From Oleidesulfovibrio sp047973035 (GTDB lineage: Bacteria; Desulfobacterota; Desulfovibrionia; Desulfovibrionales; Desulfovibrionaceae), in NCBI RefSeq assembly GCF_047973035.1, contig NZ_JBKEBF010000035.1, positions 1-64,000 of the forward strand: a DNA stretch of 64,000 bases. Direction: 5' to 3'. The translations under genes and the position numbers were made by a program. Positions 52,263 through 60,584 of the stretch are shown here, in pieces. Below the pieces are notes generated by a model that was not told where the DNA came from, ran no database searches, and saw only the letters and a program-made list of their open reading frames with translations. Positions within the stretch are counted from its first letter, which is position 1, and every line of letters starts with the position of its first letter.

Positions 52263-53886
52263 CAGCACTAACCCCTTCAAAGTCATATGGCCCGTGGGTG
52301 ACAACCGGTTCTTTTATAAAGTTATGATGAGGCGGGGGCGAAGGAATTGTCCACTCCAGTGTGGCTGCAGCCCACGGGTTGCTACCTGCTGGTGCACCGC
52401 TTTTTGCTCCCTTAAAGAGATTCCACAACATTAAAAGAAGCCCTGCCGCCAGAATCCATGACCCGACAGTGGAGATGAAGTGTCCTGTAGTATACTGGGG
52501 CAGGTAGTCGTAATACCTTCTGGGCATCCCTTGAAGACCGATAATAAACAGCGGGAAATAAAGAACGTTAAAGCCGATGAATGTAATCAGGCAGGAAATG
52601 TTAGCGATTTTTTTGTTGTACATCCTGCCGTATACTTTCGGGAACCAATAGTGCATGGCCCCGAAAAGCCCAAAGCCCAACCCTCCAAAAATTACGTAGT
52701 GAAAATGGGCAACTACAAAGTATGTGTCATGTACATGGATATCCGTTCCGGCAGAACCAAGCACCAATCCTGTAAGGCCGCCTATGGAAAAAAGAAAAAT
52801 GAATGCCATGGCGTAGTACATTGGCGGCTCTAAGTGAATCGCTCCTTTGAACATGGTTGAAACCCAGTTAAACACCTTGATTGCAGACGGAATGGCAACC
52901 ACAAAGGTCAGAAACGAAAAAACAAGAACAGCCGTGTCGCTCATTCCGCTGGTAAACATATGGTGCGCCCACACCAGTGAGCCTGCAAATGCAATCGCAA
53001 GACTGGAAAAGGCAATCATTTTATACCCGAAAATTTTCTTGCGACAGAAAACCGGCAAAATCTCTGAAATAACGCCCATTGCAGGCAGAATCATAATGTA
53101 TACAGCGGGATGTGAGTAAATCCAGAAAAGGTGCTGATACAAAAGCGGGTCTCCACCCTTCGAAGGATCAAACAGCCCCACTCCCATTACACGCTCAACA
53201 AAAATTAACAGAACGGTAATGCCCAGTATCGGTGTAGCCAGTACCTGTATCCAGCCTGTTGCGTACAGAGACCATACAAAAAGGGGCAGGCGGGTCCATG
53301 TCATTCCCGGTGCACGCAAGCGGTGAATGGTGGTGATGAAGTTAAGTCCGGTGAGAATGGAAGAAAAGCCGAGAATGAACACGGCAGCTACTGCAACATT
53401 GACGTTGGTTGTCGTCACATTGCTGAACGGAACGTAAAACGTCCATCCGGTATCAGGCGGACCGTCACCTGTAAAAAGCGAACTGAGCGCAAGAACAGCG
53501 CCGGTAACATACAGCCACCATGAAAAGTTGTTTAATTTTGGGAAGGAGACATCTTCGGCACCTATTTGAATAGGCAGAAAAATATTACCGAATGCTGCAG
53601 GAATGCTGGGAATGACGACCAGGAAAATCATGACAACACCGTGCAACGTAAACACTGCGTTGTACGTCTGTGCGTCCATGATGGTTCTGCCTGGCGCGAT
53701 CAACTCCAGCCTGACAAGGAAACCCAGTAACAGGCCGACCAGAAAAAAGCCGATAATACCATAGAAATAGAGTATTCCTATGCGCTTATGGTCGGTGGAA
53801 AAAATCCAAGATCCGATGTTGTTTTTGGTTCCATCCAGAGGGCCCCAGAAGCCTCTGGCAGAGTCTGAAGCTTCAGTTGTCACCAT
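52255..53886 (-). CDS. coxA: Cytochrome c oxidase subunit I, A2 type
   Basis: 543 aa from ATG 53886 (GAGGTGG before it). Twelve helices. Heme a ligand His in TLHGVVM (His82); active-site HPxVY is here YSHPAVY at residues 257-263, with the crosslinking Tyr263; HH for CuB in WAHHMFTSG; the two heme His in VVAHFHYV. The usual E of HPEVY is Ala, and the preceding Y-S gives the alternative D-channel end of the A2 subfamily (Rhodothermus and Thermus caa3 oxidases). Proton-pumping terminal oxidase; in a sulfate reducer it would serve oxygen defence and perhaps limited respiration. Confidence 0.94.
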   Translation of the reverse strand: MVTTEASDSARGFWGPLDGTKNNIGSWIFSTDHKRIGILYFYGIIGFFLVGLLLGFLVRLELIAPGRTIMDAQTYNAVFTLHGVVMIFLVVIPSIPAAFGNIFLPIQIGAEDVSFPKLNNFSWWLYVTGAVLALSSLFTGDGPPDTGWTFYVPFSNVTTTNVNVAVAAVFILGFSSILTGLNFITTIHRLRAPGMTWTRLPLFVWSLYATGWIQVLATPILGITVLLIFVERVMGVGLFDPSKGGDPLLYQHLFWIYSHPAVYIMILPAMGVISEILPVFCRKKIFGYKMIAFSSLAIAFAGSLVWAHHMFTSGMSDTAVLVFSFLTFVVAIPSAIKVFNWVSTMFKGAIHLEPPMYYAMAFIFLFSIGGLTGLVLGSAGTDIHVHDTYFVVAHFHYVIFGGLGFGLFGAMHYWFPKVYGRMYNKKIANISCLITFIGFNVLYFPLFIIGLQGMPRRYYDYLPQYTTGHFISTVGSWILAAGLLLMLWNLFKGAKSGAPAGSNPWAAATLEWTIPSPPPHHNFIKEPVVTHGPYDFEGVSADE

Positions 53887-53924
53887 ATCCACCTCATGTA
53901 GAACGTTAGCAGTTTACCTGAAGT

Positions 53925-54860
53925 TTAACCTGATCGCTTTTTACCGCCTCGGAAGAGAATGAAAACAAAGATTCCGATGCCGAAGAGAACAACTACGCCT
54001 GCTATGCGCATAAAATCAAAAACGTATCGTTTTCCTTCGGGGTCGTAGGAAAAGCAGTAAGCAAGAACCCTTTTGACAGACAGGCCGATTTTGCCTTCTG
54101 CTGCTTCTGTTGCAGCCATGGTGATATCGAAGGGAAGAAAGCCATTACCGTAAAGGTAGCGCACTATTTTTCCTTCCGGAGAAACTGCAATTAATACCAC
54201 AGGATGAACAAAATCTTTTTCTACTCGTTGAAAGCGAAAGCCGATGCTGTCCATGAACGCGTCGATATTCTGTTTGGTTCCAGTTAAAAATACCCATGAA
54301 TCGGATGAGAATTTGTTGTCCAACGCCTGCATGTAATTATGCTTTTTCTTTTCAGCAAGCTCTGGGGTGTCAAGCTCATCAAAGCTGACACTGAGAACTT
54401 TGTAATCTTTTCCGGGGGTCAACCTCACTCCCGGCAAGACGCTGGCTATTGAACTCATAAGGATATTACAGACAGTCGGGCAGGTGTAATAAACAGGGGC
54501 GATGATGGTGGGAACGTCCATCAGTGAACGTATATCAACATCATCCCCCTGCTCATTCTTAAAGATCAGTCCTTCGGGAATGTAGTTGCCGAGCTTTTCG
54601 TCAACGCCTGCTACATTTTCCTGCTCGGCCGCAGCCGGGTGTACATGTACAGCATCAGGCGGAAGCTCCACGCCGGATGCTGTACGAACATGCTCTCCGC
54701 CTGCCTCGGTATGATTGCTTTCGTGCTGGTTATCCATAGCGGCAGACATTGCCGCATCCATCTCGTGCATGCGGTGCTGAGTGGCCTCATTCGCATATGC
54801 AAAGACAGAACACAGTAACAGAGCAATTATCAGCAACATCTGAGCGGCAGGAGATTTCAC
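53925..54860 (-). CDS. SCO1/SenC copper chaperone for CuA assembly
   Basis: 311 aa, GTG start at 54860 with GGAGG. N-terminal signal/anchor and a His- and Met-rich segment (TQHRMHEMDAAMSAAMDNQH) that could bind copper. The thioredoxin-like domain has Y-Y-T-C-P-T-V-C with Cys127 and Cys131 and a late His in DFVHPVVLI, the copper-binding triad of SCO proteins. A C-terminal membrane helix follows. Directly upstream of coxA, so it fills the CuA site of CoxB. Confidence 0.88.
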   Translation of the reverse strand: MKSPAAQMLLIIALLLCSVFAYANEATQHRMHEMDAAMSAAMDNQHESNHTEAGGEHVRTASGVELPPDAVHVHPAAAEQENVAGVDEKLGNYIPEGLIFKNEQGDDVDIRSLMDVPTIIAPVYYTCPTVCNILMSSIASVLPGVRLTPGKDYKVLSVSFDELDTPELAEKKKHNYMQALDNKFSSDSWVFLTGTKQNIDAFMDSIGFRFQRVEKDFVHPVVLIAVSPEGKIVRYLYGNGFLPFDITMAATEAAEGKIGLSVKRVLAYCFSYDPEGKRYVFDFMRIAGVVVLFGIGIFVFILFRGGKKRSG

Positions 54861-54886
54861 AGGTTCCTCCCGAAAGTATGAAGGCG

Positions 54887-55198
54887 TTACAATGTGGCGA
54901 TATAGTCAGCCAGTGTCTTAATCTGAGCATCATCAAGACGCTTCAGGATGTTGACCATGACAGCCTTTTTCGAACCGCCGAAGCTGCCGTCTGTGTATCC
55001 CTTCATCTTGTTGTAGAGCTCATCTGCGCTCTGCCCTTTAACAGGGGTCCCTACTCCCATGGGCTGCTTGCTGCCGTCAGCACCGTGGCATCCGGTACAT
55101 TTACGGTACAGTGAAGCGCCGTCCTCTGCTGCCGTTGCAATGGCTGCACCGGTGCCAAGAGCCAGACAAAGGCTCAGTACTGTAATCATCTTTTTCAT
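54887..55198 (-). CDS. Small periplasmic class I cytochrome c (c553-like)
   Basis: 103 aa from ATG 55198, with GGAGG five bases upstream (upstream ATGs are too close to or before it). Signal peptide ends near ATAAED. One heme site CTGCH at about residues 34-38, Met ligand likely in QPMGVG or KAVMVN, and DDAQIKTLADYIATL at the end. About 80 mature residues, like Desulfovibrio cytochrome c553. First gene of the oxidase operon, so it is the probable electron donor to CoxB. Confidence 0.88.
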   Translation of the reverse strand: MKKMITVLSLCLALGTGAAIATAAEDGASLYRKCTGCHGADGSKQPMGVGTPVKGQSADELYNKMKGYTDGSFGGSKKAVMVNILKRLDDAQIKTLADYIATL

Positions 55199-55311
55199 CA
55201 TATCCTCCGCAATTGTTAGGCATTGGTCATAAAACAAGATAGTTGCACTGCTTTAAATGTTAGCAAATTATTAATAATAAATGCAACGAATTCTTGCTTT
55301 TATTTTATTGA

Positions 55312-55340
55312 AAAAAAAGAGCGTCCCGAAGGACGCTCTT
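55312..55340 (-). terminator. Intrinsic terminator after secF
   Basis: AAGAGCGTCC/GGACGCTCTT with CGAA loop, followed on the minus strand by eight Ts. It separates the sec operon from the oxidase operon. Confidence 0.85.
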
Positions 55341-55361
55341 AAAGCTTGCTGTTGGTGCCGC

Positions 55362-56432
55362 TTACGGCGTTTCAGCTACTTTTTCTTCAACAGGAATATC
55401 CACCCCGAGCATAAGCAGAATAGGGCTGGCTACAAATATTGAAGAATATGTACCTACACCCACGCCGATAAGCATCGCCAGCGCGAAGTCATGGATAACG
55501 CCGCCGCCGAGGAAGTACAACGTTAGGATTACCAGCAAAGTCGTGCCGGACGTAAGGATGGTACGGCTCAAAGTCTGGTTGATTGCAAGGTTGATCACAG
55601 AACCCAGCGGCTCATTCTGGTGAGCCAGTCTGTATTCACGGATTCGGTCATACACGATGATGGTGTCGTTCAGCGAATAACCGATGATGGTTAGCAGCGC
55701 TGCAACAATGGTCAGGTCAAACTCCTTATCTAGCAGGGAGAACAACCCAACCGTAATTGCCACGTCGTGAATGAGAGCAACAAGTGCTCCTAATGCGAAG
55801 TTAAGCTTAAGTTTCCAGCAAAGAACAAGCGTAAGCAGCAACGCTGCAAACACAAGGCCTGCCTTGCTTATGCCAAGCTGCCCAAGCAGGTACATGCCTG
55901 TTGCCAGCGCAGCTGCCATAAGGCCTGCGGTAAACCATCGCTGTTCAAAACGGCCCGAAATGTAAATAGCAATCAAAAGAACCGCAAAGTACAAAGCTTC
56001 GACCGCTTTTGATCGTAAATCAGCCCCGACTTTCGGGCCGACCATTTCAAGGCGTTTGATTTCAAACTTTGCTCCGGTCAACTTGGCACCGAAGGCTTCT
56101 GCAATATCGCCGCGCAGCTCTTCAGGGTTCTCCCCTGCCTGAGAAACCCGGACAAGGTATTCGTTGTCAGCATCGTCGCCAAAGCGCTGAACTGACAGAC
56201 CGGGCAGCTCCAGACCTTCAAGACTTTCTTTCAGGTCTGCGGGGCTTACTTCACGGTCAAACTGAACCTGAACCACTACGCCACCGGCAAAGTCGATTCC
56301 GTAGCTGGGGCCACCCTTGAAGATAAGCGAGCAAATCCCAACAAGAAGAACCAGACCGGAAAGGCACAGAGATATTTTACGCAGGCCGACAAAATCAATA
56401 TTGATATCGGGCTTGATTATGGACAATCCCAT
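55362..56432 (-). CDS. secF: Protein translocase subunit SecF
   Basis: 356 aa with six membrane helices. GPSYGIDFAGGVVVQVQF near residue 43 is the SecF periplasmic start; ALVALIHDVAITVGLFSL and TIIGYSLNDTIIVYDRIRE are the conserved membrane-domain signatures, followed by NQTLSRTILTSGTTLLVIL. Works with SecD to pull exported proteins across using the proton gradient. 12 bases downstream of secD. Length is slightly more than typical (about 310) because of an insert near residue 185-215. Confidence 0.94.
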   Translation of the reverse strand: MGLSIIKPDINIDFVGLRKISLCLSGLVLLVGICSLIFKGGPSYGIDFAGGVVVQVQFDREVSPADLKESLEGLELPGLSVQRFGDDADNEYLVRVSQAGENPEELRGDIAEAFGAKLTGAKFEIKRLEMVGPKVGADLRSKAVEALYFAVLLIAIYISGRFEQRWFTAGLMAAALATGMYLLGQLGISKAGLVFAALLLTLVLCWKLKLNFALGALVALIHDVAITVGLFSLLDKEFDLTIVAALLTIIGYSLNDTIIVYDRIREYRLAHQNEPLGSVINLAINQTLSRTILTSGTTLLVILTLYFLGGGVIHDFALAMLIGVGVGTYSSIFVASPILLMLGVDIPVEEKVAETP

Positions 56433-56444
56433 GAATTCCTCTCC

Positions 56445-58037
56445 TTAAATGCTGAGCTTCTGGCCCTGCCGCTTAATGCTCCAGAGATCCATGAGGACGC
56501 GCGAAACAAAAATCGCGGTGAACATGGAGGCCAGAATACCGAGGCTCAGCGTAACGGCAAAGCCGCGAATAGGACCGGTACCGAACTGGTACAAAATCAC
56601 AGCAGCAATGATGGTGGTTACGTTGGCATCAACAATGGTAAGCGTGGCTCTGCTATAGCCTTCCTGAATAGCTGCCCGCGGCGTCAGCCCGTTTCGCAAC
56701 TCTTCGCGGATTCGTTCAAAAATAAGAACGTTGGCGTCAACAGCCATACCCAGAGTAAGAATGATGCCTGCAATACCCGGCAGAGTAAGAGTTGCTCCGA
56801 AACCGGAGAGCCCTGCCAGAATAAGAAGCAACGTAAAACCAAGAGCAATATTGGCGACAATACCGGCAAAGCCGTAATAAACAATCATGAAGACGACAAC
56901 CAGTGCGCCACCGGCAAGAGCTGCCATCACGCCCTGATCAATGGACTGCTGCCCCAGAGAAGGACCGACAGAACGTTCTTCAAGGATGTTTACAGGTGCA
57001 GGAAGTGCGCCGGCCCGGAGTACCAGTGCAAGGTCATGCGCTTCGGCATCGGAGAATCTGCCGGTGATGCTTGCACGTCCGCCACGGATTTTGTCCTGAA
57101 TCACAGGTGCGGAATACACTTTGCCGTCAAGAACGATGGCAAGTCTCTGTCCTTTATATTCACCTGTGACGTTTTCAAAAATACGTGCGCCGCGCTCGTT
57201 AAAGTCCATCACAACATATGGCTGATTGAACTGGTCAAAGCTGGCATGTGCGTTGACAATGTTCTCACCGGTCATCACAGATTCGCGGTTGACAACAATA
57301 GTGGCCGGTGCGCCTTCGCCGCTTCTCTGCTGCATCTCACGCACTTCGGTGCCGGGGGGGACAATGCCTTTTGCTGCGTTTGCAGGGTCTACATCGTCTC
57401 GAACCAGCTTAAACTCGAGGTGTGCGGTTTTGCCGATGATCTGGATGGCTCTTTCCGGGTCTTTAAGACCGGGCAGCTGAACCTGAATGCGGTTATCCTG
57501 CTGCTTGCGGATGTCGGGCTCAGATACACCAAACTGGTCAATTCGGTTACGAATGGTTTTTACTGCCTGATCAAGCGCGAGGTCAGAAACATACTTTTTG
57601 TAGTCCTGCTTGAACGAAAGAGTGTATTTCACACGGCCATCGTTCAGCACTTGAGGTGGAGCAACCGCCAGATTGGTGAACTGCTTTTTGAGCAGGTCTT
57701 CCAGCTCGGTTTTCTGCTGATCTTTCAGCAGAATAAATTCCAGTCTTTCTCCTGCAACCACTCTGGGGCGCATAAGAAAGATGCCTTCATCTTGCGCAAG
57801 TTCACGTAAATCCTGTCCTGTCTGGGACAGCGCATTCTCGAGCGCTTTGTCTACATCCACTCCGAGAGTCAGATGGATGCCGCCCATGAGATCAAGGCCA
57901 AGGTTGACTTTGGTATCGGGCAGAATCTTCTGCAGCGGAGAGGATTTGACAGCAGGAATGCTAGGCAGTGTATAAGCTAAGCCCAAAACTGCCACAACGA
58001 GTGTGAGCGCGATTCTCCATCGCAGACCCTCTTTCAT
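56445..58037 (-). CDS. secD: Protein translocase subunit SecD
   Basis: 530 aa. N-terminal helix, LGLDLMGGIHLTLGVDVD, the large periplasmic P1 domain (DQAVKTIRNRIDQFGVSEP), and six helices with TLPGIAGIILTLGMAVDANVLIFERIREELR and ASMFTAIFVSRVLMDL, all diagnostic of SecD. Forms the SecDF-YajC complex with its neighbours. Start ATG 58037; 165 bases after yajC, with a terminator-like hairpin in between. Confidence 0.95.
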   Translation of the reverse strand: MKEGLRWRIALTLVVAVLGLAYTLPSIPAVKSSPLQKILPDTKVNLGLDLMGGIHLTLGVDVDKALENALSQTGQDLRELAQDEGIFLMRPRVVAGERLEFILLKDQQKTELEDLLKKQFTNLAVAPPQVLNDGRVKYTLSFKQDYKKYVSDLALDQAVKTIRNRIDQFGVSEPDIRKQQDNRIQVQLPGLKDPERAIQIIGKTAHLEFKLVRDDVDPANAAKGIVPPGTEVREMQQRSGEGAPATIVVNRESVMTGENIVNAHASFDQFNQPYVVMDFNERGARIFENVTGEYKGQRLAIVLDGKVYSAPVIQDKIRGGRASITGRFSDAEAHDLALVLRAGALPAPVNILEERSVGPSLGQQSIDQGVMAALAGGALVVVFMIVYYGFAGIVANIALGFTLLLILAGLSGFGATLTLPGIAGIILTLGMAVDANVLIFERIREELRNGLTPRAAIQEGYSRATLTIVDANVTTIIAAVILYQFGTGPIRGFAVTLSLGILASMFTAIFVSRVLMDLWSIKRQGQKLSI

Positions 58038-58143
58038 TGCAACTCCTCTATTCAGTATTCTGAAATCACACCAGTAATTGATGTGTCTGGCGTCTGGTGC
58101 AGGGCATCAGGCGTTTGAACAACAAAAAAGCAAACATACAGGC

Positions 58144-58171
58144 AGAAAAGACCGCCAATGCGGTCTTTTCT
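58144..58171 (-). terminator. Terminator or attenuator between yajC and secD
   Basis: AGAAAAGACCGC/GCGGTCTTTTCT, 12-bp perfect stem with CAAT loop, followed by TGCC on the minus strand. It lies 30 bases past yajC and could lower read-through into secD. Confidence 0.55.
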
Positions 58172-58202
58172 GTATGCTTGCTTGATAGACACCGGAGTGT
58201 CG

Positions 58203-58559
58203 CTATTTCTTTGCGTCCTTCTGGGGCTCTTCCTTCTTGGCCTTGGAGTCAACCACAGCGGAAACAAATCCGCGGCTCACTTTGACCACAGTCTGGCCCA
58301 GATCGACAGACAGCACGTCATCGCTTACTTCGACGATGCGTCCGTGCAAGCCACCACCGGTGACAACACGGTCACCCTTTTTCAGGTTGCCCAGCATTTC
58401 GCGATGTTCTTTAGCCTTCTTCTGCTGAGGACGAATGAGCATGAAGTAGAAAATAGCGAACATCAGGATCAGGGGCACAAAGCTCATGATCGGGTTTCCA
58501 CCCTGTGCACCGGCTTCTGCACCGGTACCCAAGGCATACGCAACACTAGTCGAGAACAT
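58203..58559 (-). CDS. yajC: Preprotein translocase accessory subunit YajC
   Basis: 118 aa; one membrane helix (SFVPLILMFAIFYFMLIRPQQKK) with the highly conserved RPQQK, then LKKGDRVVTGGGLHGRIVEV and a Lys-rich tail. SD AAGGAGG. First of yajC-secD-secF on the minus strand, 100 bases after the glutamate synthase genes. Confidence 0.94.
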   Translation of the reverse strand: MFSTSVAYALGTGAEAGAQGGNPIMSFVPLILMFAIFYFMLIRPQQKKAKEHREMLGNLKKGDRVVTGGGLHGRIVEVSDDVLSVDLGQTVVKVSRGFVSAVVDSKAKKEEPQKDAKK

Positions 58560-58660
58560 ATATCCTCCTTCCAGTCAGGTTTCTATCGTTACGGCCCGCA
58601 GATGCGGGAAAACGCAATCTACCTACCTGCTTGAACAGAAAGTTTCAACGCTTTTCTGGA

Positions 58661-59416
58661 CTAGTTGGTACCCACATACATATTGCCGTAGGGCCGGTGT
58701 GAGAATGGTTTAACCTTTGAAAATTCAGCGTTCATGATTTCATCTGCGTCTTTACCGAACTCTTTTGCAAACGCATCAACGTGCTTGCGTATAAAGGCCA
58801 TGTCGTCATCTGTAAGCGGTTCAAACTGCAAGCCGGGGCCAAGCTGATACTCCGGAACAGTACCGCGTATGTAAATCACGCCGCCATGCATGCCGGTTCC
58901 AAGGCTTCTGCCTGTAATGGGCGCGTCAGGCTTTGATGTTTCCATACCCAGCAGAATGATAGCTCCTCCGGCCATGTATTCACCTAGAAAGTCACCAGCT
59001 TTACCACCTGCAACAATGACGGGAGATTTGTCCATATATGCTTTCATATGAATGCCTACTCGGTAGCCAACGTCAGAGCGGACAAGGATTCGCCCTCCCC
59101 GCATGGCATACCCAAGAACATCTCCGGCCATGCCGTTGACCACTATTGTTCCGTCGTCCATGGTGTTGCCTACGCCGTCCTGCACGTTACCTTCCACCTG
59201 AATGCGGGGACCGCGCATAAACGCGCCCAGATCCTGCCCGGGCACACCGTGCAATATAAAAGTCACCGGTCCGTCGATGGCACTGCCAAGATATCGCTGT
59301 CCACGAACATTGCACACTTCGATAGTATCCGCGCCTTGTTCCAGCGCCTCGTGGATCTGCTCGTTAAGCTGTTTATAGTAAACGCCTGAAGCGTCTAAGG
59401 TTACTTTTTTGCTCAT
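58661..59416 (-). CDS. Glutamate synthase, GXGXG domain protein (split GltB C-terminal part)
   Basis: 251 aa right-handed beta-helix protein with repeating G-rich turns (GQRYLGSAIDGPVTFIL, GNTMDDGTIVVNGMAGDVLG, GGKAGDFLGEYMAGGAIILL), matching the GXGXG (GltB C-terminal/FwdC-like) domain that is fused in larger glutamate synthases. It holds the core subunits together and shapes the ammonia tunnel. GGAGG lies ten bases before the ATG. Last of the three-gene set; 5 bases after the amidotransferase gene. Confidence 0.9.
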   Translation of the reverse strand: MSKKVTLDASGVYYKQLNEQIHEALEQGADTIEVCNVRGQRYLGSAIDGPVTFILHGVPGQDLGAFMRGPRIQVEGNVQDGVGNTMDDGTIVVNGMAGDVLGYAMRGGRILVRSDVGYRVGIHMKAYMDKSPVIVAGGKAGDFLGEYMAGGAIILLGMETSKPDAPITGRSLGTGMHGGVIYIRGTVPEYQLGPGLQFEPLTDDDMAFIRKHVDAFAKEFGKDADEIMNAEFSKVKPFSHRPYGNMYVGTN

Positions 59417-59421
59417 GGTAA

Positions 59422-60516
59422 TCAGGCCTCCACCTCTACGATTACAGGCTCGCCGGCTTTAGGTGCCCAGACTCTGTCAAGCTGGGGGCACACTTCGCGA
59501 ATCGAGCTTTCTTCACTGGACATAAACACCATGTCATCTTTTTCCGCCACGATAAGAGGACGAAGTTTTACACGATCGTTCAGGCCCATCATGCTTTTGC
59601 CGTCGGTAACAAGAATTGCAAACGGTCCGTTAAGCATGGCAGAGCCGTAAACCATGCGCAGGGCTTCACAGGCTTTGCGTTCTTCTTCAGGCATTCTGTC
59701 GATTTCATCCCAGAACGGCGGGGCAAAAACACGGCTGGCCATGCGCTTGCTCAAACCATGCTTTCTAATGAGCAGGTCAAGCAGGTATGCCACAACCTCG
59801 GTGTCGGTCATCAGGGTACACTCATAGTCATGCTGGCACAGATAGCGCTTGTTAATTCCATATGAGGAAATTTCGCCGTTATGCACGATGGCCCAATCCA
59901 GAATGGTGAACGGATGCGCTCCGCCCCACCAGCCGGGAGTGTTGGTAGGAAAGCGGTTATGACCTGTCCAGATGTAGGCGCTGTATTCGTCCAGCCGGAA
60001 AAAATCAGCTATATCCTCGGGAAAACCAACCCCTTTGAAGGCTCCCATGTTTTTACCGGAGGAAAACACAAAGGCCCCGCCAACGGTTTTATTGATATGC
60101 ATGACAACACTGACAACATAGTCCGCTTCATCAAGGTGTTCCCAACGCGGGCGTACGTCTTTAGGCGTTACAAAAAAGCGCCAGACAATAGGCGGGTTCT
60201 TTATTGCCAGAGTCTTGCGGGTGGGGATTGGCTGAGATTCTGCGATATCAAAAAATTCTTTGATGATGCGCTCTGCTCCGTCCAGACCATTCTGGTCATC
60301 GCACATTACATGAAAAGCGTACTTATCTGCGTGATGCGGGTATATGCCGTAAGCTGCAAATCCGCCACCAAGCCCGTTGCCACGGTCATGCATGGTGCAC
60401 ATGGCATTAATGGGCATTGTGCCGGAGATAAGCTGCTTCTTTTTATCGATAACGCCAAAGACTCCGCAGCCAGAGATGTCCTTGTCAAATTGCCAGAAAT
60501 TATCCGGAGCTTTCAT
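59422..60516 (-). CDS. Glutamate synthase, class II glutamine amidotransferase subunit
   Basis: 364 aa Ntn-type amidotransferase: GCGVFGVIDKKK with the nucleophile Cys at residue 17, GHNRFPTNTPGWWGGAHPF and HNGEISSYGINKRY for the glutamine pocket, DTEVVAYLLD afterwards. Cys17 must be exposed by removal of the first 16 residues, as in fused GltB proteins. It releases ammonia from glutamine for the synthase subunit upstream. GGGGAG SD. Confidence 0.92.
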   Translation of the reverse strand: MKAPDNFWQFDKDISGCGVFGVIDKKKQLISGTMPINAMCTMHDRGNGLGGGFAAYGIYPHHADKYAFHVMCDDQNGLDGAERIIKEFFDIAESQPIPTRKTLAIKNPPIVWRFFVTPKDVRPRWEHLDEADYVVSVVMHINKTVGGAFVFSSGKNMGAFKGVGFPEDIADFFRLDEYSAYIWTGHNRFPTNTPGWWGGAHPFTILDWAIVHNGEISSYGINKRYLCQHDYECTLMTDTEVVAYLLDLLIRKHGLSKRMASRVFAPPFWDEIDRMPEEERKACEALRMVYGSAMLNGPFAILVTDGKSMMGLNDRVKLRPLIVAEKDDMVFMSSEESSIREVCPQLDRVWAPKAGEPVIVEVEA

Positions 60517-60584
60517 TATATATTCTCCCCTTTGCCGGAGCTTTTGGGTGCTGATATTGAGTGCATATTTTCGGGCCGATGAAA

